Shown here: in pieces, positions 21,771-28,934 of the stretch | How positions within the stretch are numbered: position 1 is the stretch's first letter | Layout of the letters: each line of letters opens with the position of its first letter | Origin: Anaerolineaceae bacterium UBA6105 | GTDB lineage: Bacteria > Chloroflexota > Anaerolineae > Anaerolineales > Anaerolineaceae | Direction: 5' to 3' | Assembly (NCBI GenBank): GCA_002423495.1 | Contig: DIWN01000012.1 | Span: 18,913 to 47,846, forward strand | Length of the DNA: 28,934 bases | The notes under the pieces: model-generated | What the model saw: only the letters and a program-made list of their open reading frames with translations | Told to the model about the DNA's origin: nothing | Database searches by the model: none | Made by a program: the position numbers and the translations under genes

Positions 21771-21776
21771 TATAAT
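21771..21776 (+). promoter_or_regulatory. TATAAT box 6 nt before the ftsY ATG
   Basis: TATAAT is followed by six bases and ATGG, with no Shine-Dalgarno sequence, the same spacing as the -10 box of the cassette at 12900-12917. No good -35 hexamer is at 17 bp. It is a candidate promoter for a leaderless ftsY message. Confidence 0.45.
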
Positions 21777-21782
21777 CCCACC

Positions 21783-22688
21783 ATGGCAAATATTTTTGAT
21801 AAATGGCGCGATAGTCTCGCGAAAACACGTGATGTAACCTTTGGTAAAATCGCCACTTTCTTTGGCGCGACTGAAATCGAAGAGGAAACCTGGGATCACC
21901 TCGAAGAGCTGCTGATCCAGGCAGATATTGGCGTTCGCACCACCCTCTATTTGATTGATACCTGCCAGGAAAAAGTGGATGAGCTTGGTCTGACCAAGAC
22001 TGAACAGCTCAAAAGCCTTATCAAGGCGGAAATGTCTGACCTCTTGATCCAACCAGACGAACCGGAGCTAAATGACCATCCCACAGTGATCATGGTAGCA
22101 GGGGTGAACGGTTCTGGCAAAACAACCTCCATCGGAAAATTAGCTGCGCGCTACAAAAGCATGGGTAAATCTGTGCTGCTTGTAGCCGCCGACACCTATC
22201 GGGCCGCGGCTATCGACCAGCTTGAAATCTGGTCAGAGCGCGTTGGCGTGCCGATCATCACTTCGCAACAGGGCAGCGATCCTGGCGCAGTGACTTATGA
22301 CGGCATCAAATCAGCTGTTTCCAGGGGAACGGATGTTGTCCTGATCGACACAGCCGGCAGGCTGCATACCCGCTACAATCTCATGGAAGAAATCAAAAAG
22401 GTCTACCGAGTCGCAGAAAAAGCACTCCCCGGAGCACCGCACCACTCCTGGATCGTACTGGACACCACCACCGGACAAAACGCCCTCCAACAGGCTGAGG
22501 CTTTTGGCAAGGCGGTAAACCTCAGCGGTGCCATCCTGGCAAAACTGGACACATCCGCAAAAGGTGGAATGGTTTTTGCTATAAAGGATCAACTTGGATT
22601 ACCCGTGATCTATGCCGGATTAGGGGAAAAAATTGATGACTTGCAGCTGTTTAACAGAGATTCTTTTATCAGCGGCATTTTTGATTAA
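21783..22688 (+). CDS. ftsY: Signal recognition particle receptor FtsY
   Basis: A 301-residue SRP GTPase that docks ribosome-SRP complexes at the membrane. An N domain (about 1-95) is followed by the G domain: G1 GVNGSGKTT (107-115), DTYRAAA (137-143), DTAGR (189-193), AKLD and the closing GLGEKIDDLQLF. The acidic A domain seen in E. coli FtsY is missing, as in many short FtsY proteins. It follows rlmN after 12 nt with no ribosome binding site. Ffh is ruled out by the absence of an M domain and by the FtsY-type C-terminus. Confidence 0.95.
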   Translation: MANIFDKWRDSLAKTRDVTFGKIATFFGATEIEEETWDHLEELLIQADIGVRTTLYLIDTCQEKVDELGLTKTEQLKSLIKAEMSDLLIQPDEPELNDHPTVIMVAGVNGSGKTTSIGKLAARYKSMGKSVLLVAADTYRAAAIDQLEIWSERVGVPIITSQQGSDPGAVTYDGIKSAVSRGTDVVLIDTAGRLHTRYNLMEEIKKVYRVAEKALPGAPHHSWIVLDTTTGQNALQQAEAFGKAVNLSGAILAKLDTSAKGGMVFAIKDQLGLPVIYAGLGEKIDDLQLFNRDSFISGIFD

Positions 22689-22703
22689 ACTCTTGGAGCA
22701 CTC

Positions 22704-23787
22704 ATGATTGACCTGACAGAACGAATTAACACCCTTGATGCAACCTACCACGCGCTCCAGGAGCATCTTTGACCTCTCTGCCAAAAAAATCAGACTAGAT
22801 ACCCTCAGGCGAGAAAGCGAAGTGCAGGAGTTCTGGAATACACCCGACTCTGCTCAAAAAACAATGAAACGCATCGCCCAGCTCGAAAATCAAATCAACG
22901 AGTGGGACGAGATCGCCTCAGAAATTGAAGGGCTGAAATCCTTGCTTGAATTGGATGATGGCAGCCTGACTGAAGAGATTGAGACTAACGTTGCAAAATT
23001 AGAAACCCTTCTGGCTGAGAAAGAAATCACCATCCTGTTATCAGGACAATACGACCAGGGAAATGCCTTGCTTGCTATCCATGCGGGCGCAGGGGGAACG
23101 GATTCGCAGGATTGGGCTGCCATGCTGGAGCGTATGTACCTGCGCTGGGCAGAAATCAGGGGCTACAAAACCGAAATTCTGGATCGTACCGCAGGCGAAG
23201 AAGCCGGACTTAAATCGGTAACAATCTCTGTCCAAGGTGATCTGGCTTATGGGTATTTGAAATGCGAAAAAGGTGTCCACAGGCTCGTGCGACTTTCACC
23301 CTTCGACGCAGCACATCGACGCCACACCTCTTTCGCCCTTGTGGAGGTTTTACCTGAGATCGAAGATAGTGATGAGATCATCATCCGACCGGAAGATATC
23401 GAGATCGAAGTTTACAAATCTTCAGGCGCGGGTGGACAGAATGTTCAAAAGAACATGACCGCGGTCCGGATTATTCACCTTGAATCAGGGCTGGTTGTCA
23501 CCTGCCAGAATGAACGGTCGCAATCACAAAACAGGGAAAGCGCGCTAAAAGTCTTGCGCGCACGCTTATTTGAGATACAGCAACAACAACGCAGCGATGA
23601 AGTGTCTGAGTTGAAGGGTGAATTCAAGAAAGTCGAATGGGGCAGCCAGATCCGATCCTACGTGCTGCATCCTTACCAAATGGTAAAGGATCACCGCAGC
23701 GAATATGAAACCGGCAATACCCAGGCGGTGCTTGATGGGCAAATCGATGGATTTATTGAGGCTTATCTAAAGATGAAGCAGTCCTAA
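22704..23787 (+). CDS. prfB: Peptide chain release factor 2 with programmed +1 frameshift
   Basis: RF2 releases the peptide at UGA and UAA. Translation starts at ATG 22704 (GGAG 5 nt upstream) and reads 22 codons to CTT followed by an in-frame TGA at 22770-22772. Skipping the T at 22770 moves into the long frame starting GAC at 22771 and ending at 23787, for a 360-residue protein. The site AGGAG-CAT-CTT-TGA-C has the stimulatory Shine-Dalgarno 3 nt before CTT, as in E. coli, so RF2 autoregulates its own synthesis. The stop-recognition tripeptide SPF (RLSPFDAAHRRH) and the catalytic GGQ (SSGAGGQNVQKN) are present. It is the last gene of the tig-prfB run and overlaps the end of pfkA. Confidence 0.96.
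22759..22773 (+). promoter_or_regulatory. RF2 programmed frameshift site
   Basis: An internal Shine-Dalgarno AGGAG (22759-22763), a 3-nt spacer, and the slippery CTTTGAC (22767-22773) with the UGA stop at 22770-22772. This is the classical sensor of low RF2. Confidence 0.95.
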
Positions 23788-24755
23788 TCCAGGATCTTGA
23801 ATAACCTCAACAGGTCTTCGTCTAATGGCTTACTCTTCCCTACCACTTCAGCTAAGGGTGTTGTGACGATGTGATTTTCCTTTATGCCAACCAATACTCC
23901 AAACTCATCGCATTCAATCGCTTCAACAGCTCCCAACCCAAACTTGCTGCCCAAAACGCGATCAGCTGCAGTTGGCTCACCACCCCTTTGAACATGCCCC
24001 AAAATAGTCGATCGCACGCTAAACCCGAGACGATCCCGGTTGGTCTTGAAATACTCCGTCAGGGCAGCGGCATTGTACTTTGCGCCTTCTGCTGTGACGA
24101 TTATGGCGTGTGATTTTCCGTGTTCATATGCCAGTCGGAGAGTCTCTGCCAGCGCATCTATGTCGGTATCTTTTTCGGGAAGGGTGATCGCTTCAGCGCC
24201 GCCTGCCAAACCAGACATCAGCGCAATGTAGCCGCAATTTCGCCCCATCACCTCAAGGATAAACGCACGCTGATGGGAAGACGCCGTTACCTTCAAGCGG
24301 TCAATAGCCTCGAGAGCTATGTTGAGGGCAGTATCAACACCAAGGGTGATATCTGACCCAACTAAGTCATTGTCAATAGTTGACGCAATGCCCACCACGG
24401 GAAAACCCATTTCATAGAGGTTATAGCTACCAGTTTGTGAGCCATTTCCTCCAATAACTACCAAAGCGTCCGCTCCGCGTCTGTTCAGACTTCGAATCGC
24501 TCTCTCCCGACCTTCGACGGTCTTGAATTCTTCGCAGCGAGCACTACCCAATATAGTACCGCCGCGCTGCAGGATACCGCCAACCTCTCGCGTACCCATT
24601 GGTTCAAACAAGCCATCAATCAGCCCTTGATAACCATTTCTGACACCGAAGGTCGTCCAACCTTTGCTGACAGCACAACGAACCACCGAACGAATAGCTG
24701 CATTCATGCCCGGTGCATCCCCTCCACTGGTCAAAACGGCAATTCTCTGAATCAT
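23784..24755 (-). CDS. pfkA: 6-phosphofructokinase
   Basis: A 323-residue PfkA-family enzyme phosphorylating fructose 6-phosphate. Motifs are TSGGDAPGMNA (10-20), GGNGSQTG (102-109), STIDND (125-130; catalytic D128 by analogy with E. coli D127) and MGRNCGYIA (170-178). The metal-binding aspartate of the usual GGDGS is asparagine here (N104), and the PGTIDND context reads ASTIDND. The glycine after N104 points to ATP rather than diphosphate, but the donor is not settled by sequence. The start at 24755 has an excellent GAGGTGA site, and the in-frame TTG at 24782 was rejected. Its stop codon overlaps that of the convergent prfB, leaving no room for a terminator between them. Confidence 0.92.
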   Translation of the reverse strand: MIQRIAVLTSGGDAPGMNAAIRSVVRCAVSKGWTTFGVRNGYQGLIDGLFEPMGTREVGGILQRGGTILGSARCEEFKTVEGRERAIRSLNRRGADALVVIGGNGSQTGSYNLYEMGFPVVGIASTIDNDLVGSDITLGVDTALNIALEAIDRLKVTASSHQRAFILEVMGRNCGYIALMSGLAGGAEAITLPEKDTDIDALAETLRLAYEHGKSHAIIVTAEGAKYNAAALTEYFKTNRDRLGFSVRSTILGHVQRGGEPTAADRVLGSKFGLGAVEAIECDEFGVLVGIKENHIVTTPLAEVVGKSKPLDEDLLRLFKILD

Positions 24756-24824
24756 ATTCACCTCGGAAAAGATTGATTTCAAGGTCTATTATAATTCACT
24801 ACAATTGCATATTAAGAGGTAATT

Positions 24825-25610
24825 ATGGCGAAAGATATTCTTGTATCTATATTGAGTGATGATTTGTTCTCCTTAAACTGGATGTCCATGTTGATTGTGC
24901 GGGATTGGCGTACGCGGGTTTTTACCGAAGCAGGCTTGATCAACCCTCTGGATGCGGGAGAAGTCGAATCCATTCAATATGTTGACATAGTTGTGGCAGA
25001 TCTTGATTCGTTCGTTCAAAACACGAACCTCTTTCATAACCTTAACCAATACCTTACTGAAAACCCTTCCCTTATTGTAGTTGGTGTAGGCAGCAGAATT
25101 GAACCTTTGTTCTTTCAAAGAATACCCACAGGCAACATTGGAGGCTACTTAATCAAATCTGAAATCTCTTCTTCTTTGGGATGGGCTGTCAGTTTTGCGT
25201 ATGAAGGTTCGCTTGTCTTTACACCTGGAGCGCATCAAGCAGCCTTTGCGCAAGGATACAACTCAAAAAAGCCCGTGAAGGTCGTGAAATCCCGGATATA
25301 TCCCGGCATGACTGACAGGCAGTCAGAAATTGCAAGGTTGGCAATCATTTTTTCAGTAGGCAGGCGCGACCTTGCAGATGAATTGAAGATCTCGGATCAA
25401 TGGAGTTATGGAGTAGTGAGCGAACTTTACGAAAAACTGGGCTTGAATGAACTGGCTCAGGATAAAGAAGCAATCATCGCCTATCTCGAACACGACCCCA
25501 TGATCAGGTCACACATGAATGAGATTCTGGCTGAACTGGGAACTAGCAGAAAAGCCAGAGACCTGGAGACCCTAGCTTTTCACATTTTGACTTTGCCTGA
25601 AATCAGTTAA
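24825..25610 (+). CDS. Divergent NarL/LuxR-type response regulator
   Basis: A 261-residue protein. The N-terminal part (about 4-125) looks like a receiver domain. The acidic pair is D12/D13, the putative phospho-acceptor D59 (IVVADLD) and the conserved lysine K111 (GGYLIKSE). Residues 161-208 (MTDRQSEIARLAIIFSVGRRDLADELKIS and so on, ending KLGL) follow the LuxR/FixJ four-helix pattern, with a recognition helix near DQWSYGVVSELYEKLGL. A 50-residue helical tail follows. No histidine kinase gene is adjacent, so it is an orphan. AGAGGT is the ribosome binding site. It diverges from pfkA across only 69 nt, so it might regulate pfkA, but that is only inference. Confidence 0.7.
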   Translation: MAKDILVSILSDDLFSLNWMSMLIVRDWRTRVFTEAGLINPLDAGEVESIQYVDIVVADLDSFVQNTNLFHNLNQYLTENPSLIVVGVGSRIEPLFFQRIPTGNIGGYLIKSEISSSLGWAVSFAYEGSLVFTPGAHQAAFAQGYNSKKPVKVVKSRIYPGMTDRQSEIARLAIIFSVGRRDLADELKISDQWSYGVVSELYEKLGLNELAQDKEAIIAYLEHDPMIRSHMNEILAELGTSRKARDLETLAFHILTLPEIS

Positions 25611-25626
25611 ACCTTAGGTTGTTAAA

Positions 25627-25791
25627 TGGCTACGCGCAATAATATTTGTCGCCTTTTAATGGAGACTTGTTTTCTTTTGCGTATGAGTGAAGCCTGAACA
25701 GAACCGCCACACAAGCCACAGAAACCTGCCTACCAATTTTCTAGACATGGCTCACTTCCCAAAACTTGAGTTAATAATGTGGCTACGCGCA
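25627..25791. repeat. Direct repeat TGGCTACGCGCA (two copies)
   Basis: The 12-nt word TGGCTACGCGCA occurs at 25627-25638 and 25780-25791, both in the non-coding gap 25611-25799, about 150 bp apart. The copies are preceded by similar GTTAA-containing sequence. No gene or mobile element is seen between them. Confidence 0.5.
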
Positions 25792-25799
25792 GTGTAAGG

Positions 25800-26438
25800 T
25801 TAATTCAAATTTTCTAGCAATACTGCCCGCACGGGGGAGCCTTCTCTCCCGCTCAATTTCATTGGTAATGCAATCAAATGATAGTCACCAGGCTCAACCC
25901 CCTCCAGGGCGATCCCTTCCAACACCACAACCCCTGCCTCTAATAAAGGCAAATGCCCCCCCACGGGTTCATCAAAAATCGCGATCGACATGTAGTCAAT
26001 TCCCACCAGTTTACAGCCGGCTTCCGCCAGGAACTTTGCGCCGCTTTCATCCAGGGCAACAAAGTCTCGATGGAACCGTTGTGAAGATTCCTTCAAGAAC
26101 GCGCTGTTGGATGTTTTGAACAGAATTCTTTCTGTTCCCCCAGGCAAAACCTTCTTCAGAAAGGTCTCGTCGATCACCTTTACCTCGGGAGGTACGGAAA
26201 TGACTCTGGCACTCCCAATCAAAACGCTCAAATCGAGATCGTCCAGATTTTTCCCTTTATCTATAAAATGACTTGGCATGTCAATATGCGTTCCAGAATG
26301 GACGCACATGTGGATCTGCGTCAGGTTCACCTCTGCCCCTTCACTGATCCTTGAGAGCCATTCCAGCCTTACTTCTGGGTCGCCCGGCCAGACCGGCATC
26401 CCATTGAGTATCGTCTGAGTGATATCGTGTATTCGCAT
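25800..26438 (-). CDS. Cyclase-family metal-dependent hydrolase (KynB-like)
   Basis: A 212-residue protein with the cyclase/kynurenine formamidase metal motif HSGTHIDMPSH (H47, H51, D53, H57), here Zn or Mn expected. The N-terminal ITQTILNGMPVWPGDP and late GGHLPLLEAGVVVLEGI segments are typical of the family. Members hydrolyse N-formylkynurenine, isatin or other cyclic amides/esters, and tryptophan-pathway genes are not nearby, so the substrate is open. The frame is open to 26492, but that extension includes a TATAAT-like box (26460-26465 on the minus strand) and is unlike the family N-terminus. I therefore start at MRIHDITQ, where GAAGGG lies about 8 nt upstream. It diverges from the thiolase at 26525. 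Confidence 0.85.
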   Translation of the reverse strand: MRIHDITQTILNGMPVWPGDPEVRLEWLSRISEGAEVNLTQIHMCVHSGTHIDMPSHFIDKGKNLDDLDLSVLIGSARVISVPPEVKVIDETFLKKVLPGGTERILFKTSNSAFLKESSQRFHRDFVALDESGAKFLAEAGCKLVGIDYMSIAIFDEPVGGHLPLLEAGVVVLEGIALEGVEPGDYHLIALPMKLSGREGSPVRAVLLENLN

Positions 26439-26524
26439 ATTCTGAGCCCTTCTGACAAAATTATAGCCTTTTTGATAGGTAATGATAGTCATAAGCGTTA
26501 AAATAAACGGTAATTGAGGTAGCT

Positions 26525-27673
26525 ATGAGAAAAGTTTACATATCTGGTATTGGACAGGTACCTGTCAGTGAAAACTGGGAGAAATCTTTGAAGGAACTCG
26601 CTGGTGACGCCGCTCTGCTTGCCATGGAGGATGCAGATATCGGCTACCCGGATGCCCTCTATGTGGGCAATATGATGGCTATCACGGCCAACAAACAGGC
26701 TCAGCTTGGAACCATGATGTCAGACTGGCTCGGCTTCCATCATAAGCCCGGTCTGGCAATTGAAGCTGCCTGCGGTTCGGGAGCTGCAGCCTTTCGCGCA
26801 GGCATGATTGCGATTGCCTCAGGTGAAGTTGATTCTGCCCTTGTGATTGGTGTCGAAAAGATGACTGATTCCCCCGGATCAGAAATCACCTCCAGCCTGG
26901 CAACAGCTGCCGATGCTGAACTTGAGGCCGATTTTGGGCTTTCTTTCGTCGCAATCAACGCCCTGATCATGCAGCGCTACATGTACGAACATGGTTGGCA
27001 TCATGCTGACTTCGCTGATTTTTCGCTCAACGCCCATGCTAACGCCACCCACAATCCATACGCCCGTTTCCAGAAAGCTATTTCAAGAAAATCTTTCCTG
27101 GATGCGCCCATGGTTGCAGATCCAATCAATTTGATGGATGCATCCCCCATCGGTGACGGTGCGGCGGCAATAATCCTGACCAGTCAACCGCTGGCTCACA
27201 ATCATCCACAAGTATTTGTCGCGGCATCCTCCTCCTGTACCGATACCCTCTCAGTCCAAAATCGTAGAACCCCCACCTTCCTCACTGCCGCGGCTAATTC
27301 AGCCAAACAAGCTTATGCCCAGGCTGGTATCAATCCGCAGGATATTGGCGTTTTTGAGTACCACGATGCCTTTTCCATCATGGCAGCCTTATCGCTCGAA
27401 GCTTGCGGATTCGCTGAACCAGGGCGTGGCCCCCAACTTGCCTTGGATGGCAAGATCAAGTTCGATTCAGACATTCCAGTTGCCACCATGGGCGGGCTCA
27501 AAGCACGCGGGCATCCAGTCGGAGCCACCGGGGTTTATCAACTGCTTGAGGTTACACAACAACTGCGCGAAAATGCGGGTGTAACACAGGTAAAACGCAC
27601 AAAATTTGGGATGGCACAAAACATTGGAGGATCGGGTTCAAATATTACCACCCACATTCTGCGGCGGGAATGA
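26525..27673 (+). CDS. Thiolase of the SCP-x/archaeal type
   Basis: A 382-residue thiolase-fold enzyme distinct from the one at 11460-12650. The nucleophile is C83 (EAACGSGAAA), with H280 in EYHDAF and H330 in RGHPVGATG. The second cysteine of classic thiolases (CxG near the C-terminus) is replaced in NIGGSGSN. This pattern is shared with archaeal acetyl-CoA acetyltransferases and SCP-x thiolases, which use the HDAF histidine. In archaea such genes sit beside HMG-CoA synthase and a DUF35 protein, but neither is adjacent here. The substrate may be acetoacetyl-CoA or longer acyl chains. GAGG precedes the ATG by 6-7 nt. Confidence 0.85.
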   Translation: MRKVYISGIGQVPVSENWEKSLKELAGDAALLAMEDADIGYPDALYVGNMMAITANKQAQLGTMMSDWLGFHHKPGLAIEAACGSGAAAFRAGMIAIASGEVDSALVIGVEKMTDSPGSEITSSLATAADAELEADFGLSFVAINALIMQRYMYEHGWHHADFADFSLNAHANATHNPYARFQKAISRKSFLDAPMVADPINLMDASPIGDGAAAIILTSQPLAHNHPQVFVAASSSCTDTLSVQNRRTPTFLTAAANSAKQAYAQAGINPQDIGVFEYHDAFSIMAALSLEACGFAEPGRGPQLALDGKIKFDSDIPVATMGGLKARGHPVGATGVYQLLEVTQQLRENAGVTQVKRTKFGMAQNIGGSGSNITTHILRRE

Positions 27674-27723
27674 TAAAATTATTAGACAATCCAACTAAAT
27701 AGAATTCAAGGAGATCATCCAAT

Positions 27724-28934
27724 ATGGAATTTCACATCACGCGCAAAGCCCGAGATAAGTACCAGTTTGATGAGCTTCTGTTTTCGTACAACGGCAACGT
27801 CATCTTCGCCAATTTTCAGGCGTCCCGCAATTTTGCTCATCAAATGAATCAACAGCGAGCTGATACTTCTGATACCAGCAGCTACATTGCCCCAGGTCAA
27901 ATTAACGCCCTGGGTTTGATAGATGAAATTTTCCACCTTATTTTTAATGAGTACTACAAAGCAAACGGATTAGCCCTGCGCCACGCGCTTTACACTCACC
28001 TGGAAAAATCGCTTGGAAAACCCAGACTGCTGGCAACATTAAAATCCTTCAATCAGCAGTTTCCTCCCGTTGCTGTCTACGCCGACGAACAAAGTATTGA
28101 TGAATACCTTGCTGATAGCACCGATGGCGTACCCAATGCAGAGAACACCGTCGAAGAATTGCTGATGACCTGGCTGACCAACGTAAATCCTGCAGCAAAT
28201 TCGTATCGCGAAATTTTCGATGATTCGCTACTTCACAAGAACAGTGCGTATTTACAAGTTATTGACGGCATCCAGATCTTCTTCAAAAAACAGCCTGTCT
28301 TTGGTCCTAAAAACCAGGATCTCGTCACCATGCTGCGGACACCGGCTCTCGTTGTCCCCGCTTCTCTGACAGGTCAGCTGGAGTACATTCGCACCAATTG
28401 GTCTGGATTGCTGGGTTCGCTGCTCTACCGATTGCTCGGTGGTCTCGATTTGCTTTCAGAGGAAGCCCGTGCGTTAATGATTGCCGCTGGAGGACCAGGA
28501 CCAACAGTCGTGCCGGAGTATGGAAAACTCGACGCGTGGGGCGAGAAACTCAGTGAAGAAGAAAACTTCAGTCCGGATAGTGACTGGATGCCAAAAGTTG
28601 TCATGATGGCAAAAAACAGCTTTGTCTGGCTCAATCAACTTTCCAAGGAATACGGCCGGCAGATCGAGCGCTTGGATCAAATTCCAGACGAAACACTCGA
28701 CCAACTTGCCAGCTGGGGCTTCACCGGTCTGTGGCTGATTGGTTTGTGGGAACGCAGTGATGCTTCCCGGCAGATCAAACAAATGTGCGGCAACCCGGAC
28801 GCAGTCTCCTCCGCCTATTCTCTTGCCCGTTATCAGATTGCAGAGCGTCTTGGAGGGGACCTCTCCTACAACAACCTCAGCCAACGCTGTGCGGCTCGCG
28901 GTATTCGGCTTGCCAGCGATATGGTGCCCAACCA
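27724..28934 (+). CDS. GH13 alpha-amylase-like protein (3'-truncated by window end)
   Basis: The frame opens at ATG 27724 and stays open to the end of the window (403 codons). Residues 1 to about 330 form a long N-terminal region with no recognised domain, rich in aromatic and helical stretches. From about residue 340 comes GFTGLWLIGLWERS, then CGNPDAVSSAYSLARY, then ARGIRLASDMVPN ending at the window edge. These match the start of a GH13 (beta/alpha)8 barrel, with DMVPN(H) as conserved region I. No signal peptide is visible, so a cytoplasmic role in glycogen or starch metabolism is likely. AAGGAG lies about 10 nt before the ATG. Catalytic regions II-IV lie outside the window. Confidence 0.8.
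   Translation, partial: MEFHITRKARDKYQFDELLFSYNGNVIFANFQASRNFAHQMNQQRADTSDTSSYIAPGQINALGLIDEIFHLIFNEYYKANGLALRHALYTHLEKSLGKPRLLATLKSFNQQFPPVAVYADEQSIDEYLADSTDGVPNAENTVEELLMTWLTNVNPAANSYREIFDDSLLHKNSAYLQVIDGIQIFFKKQPVFGPKNQDLVTMLRTPALVVPASLTGQLEYIRTNWSGLLGSLLYRLLGGLDLLSEEARALMIAAGGPGPTVVPEYGKLDAWGEKLSEEENFSPDSDWMPKVVMMAKNSFVWLNQLSKEYGRQIERLDQIPDETLDQLASWGFTGLWLIGLWERSDASRQIKQMCGNPDAVSSAYSLARYQIAERLGGDLSYNNLSQRCAARGIRLASDMVPN

Noticed and set aside
22735..22770. ATG at 22735 as the prfB start
   Set aside because: The correct start is 22704 with the +1 frameshift. The 12 codons from 22735 are the wrong frame ahead of the slip site.
1..28934. CRISPR arrays, IS elements, rRNA genes, lysine riboswitch
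   Set aside because: No regularly spaced repeats, transposase signatures or rRNA segments were seen. The leader of the lysine operon lies outside the window.

Overview
The window looks like a chromosomal segment of an anaerobic, protein/amino-acid-fermenting bacterium, most likely a member of Chloroflexota (Anaerolineae-like). This placement is inferred from gene content: a clostridial-type lysine fermentation operon, a secreted subtilase, a crotonase/thiolase module, a Gram-positive-type LexA box and a GH13 protein with a long N-terminal extension. No rRNA or other decisive marker is present. Nearly all of the sequence is coding, with many genes touching or overlapping.

Region 1 (1-7317, + strand) is a lysine degradation operon: kamA (5'-truncated by the window edge), kamB and kamC (putative reactivase of the B12 mutase), kamD and kamE (lysine 5,6-aminomutase), and atoD/atoA (CoA transferase). 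It ends in a strong hairpin terminator. The genes for the intermediate steps (kdd, kce, kal) are not in the window and may lie upstream. Region 2 (7333-9534, - strand) is a secreted S8 protease with a PA insert and Ig-like repeats, a plausible supplier of amino acids. Region 3 (9745-12650, - strand) is a thiolase - enoyl-CoA hydratase - 3-hydroxybutyryl-CoA dehydrogenase operon. It would process the acetoacetyl-CoA made by AtoDA, to acetyl-CoA or to crotonyl-CoA/butyrate.

Region 4 (12877-16133, + strand) is the most interesting part. It is a tightly coupled three-gene cassette encoding a RecA/Rad51-like protein without a recognisable P-loop, a small helical acidic protein, and a family-B DNA polymerase. 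In the polymerase the exonuclease motifs are eroded and motif C reads YVDALW instead of YxDTDS. The cassette has a perfect TTGACA-N17-TATAAT promoter whose spacer holds the palindrome TAGAACAATTGTTCTA, which looks like a LexA box. The message would be essentially leaderless. The first protein ends in QIPLFG, a beta-clamp-binding peptide, and the polymerase ends in a weaker look-alike. By architecture this resembles an SOS-induced translesion mutasome analogous to ImuA-ImuB-DnaE2, but built on a PolB2-like polymerase.

Region 5 (16134-17811) has a decayed copy of a tRNA-Leu promoter plus the 5' half of the gene, then an AT-richer orphan AlaDH/PNT-family gene, then the intact tRNA-Leu(UAG). Region 6 (17843-23787, + strand) is a housekeeping run for protein synthesis and fate: tig, clpP, a HAD phosphatase, rlmN, ftsY and prfB, the last with the classical programmed +1 frameshift. 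Region 7 (23784-28934) holds pfkA (-), whose stop codon overlaps that of prfB, a divergent NarL-like response regulator (+), a cyclase-family metal hydrolase (-), an SCP-x/archaeal-type thiolase (+) and the 5' part of a GH13 alpha-amylase-like gene (+) cut by the window end. I saw no CRISPR array, IS element or rRNA.
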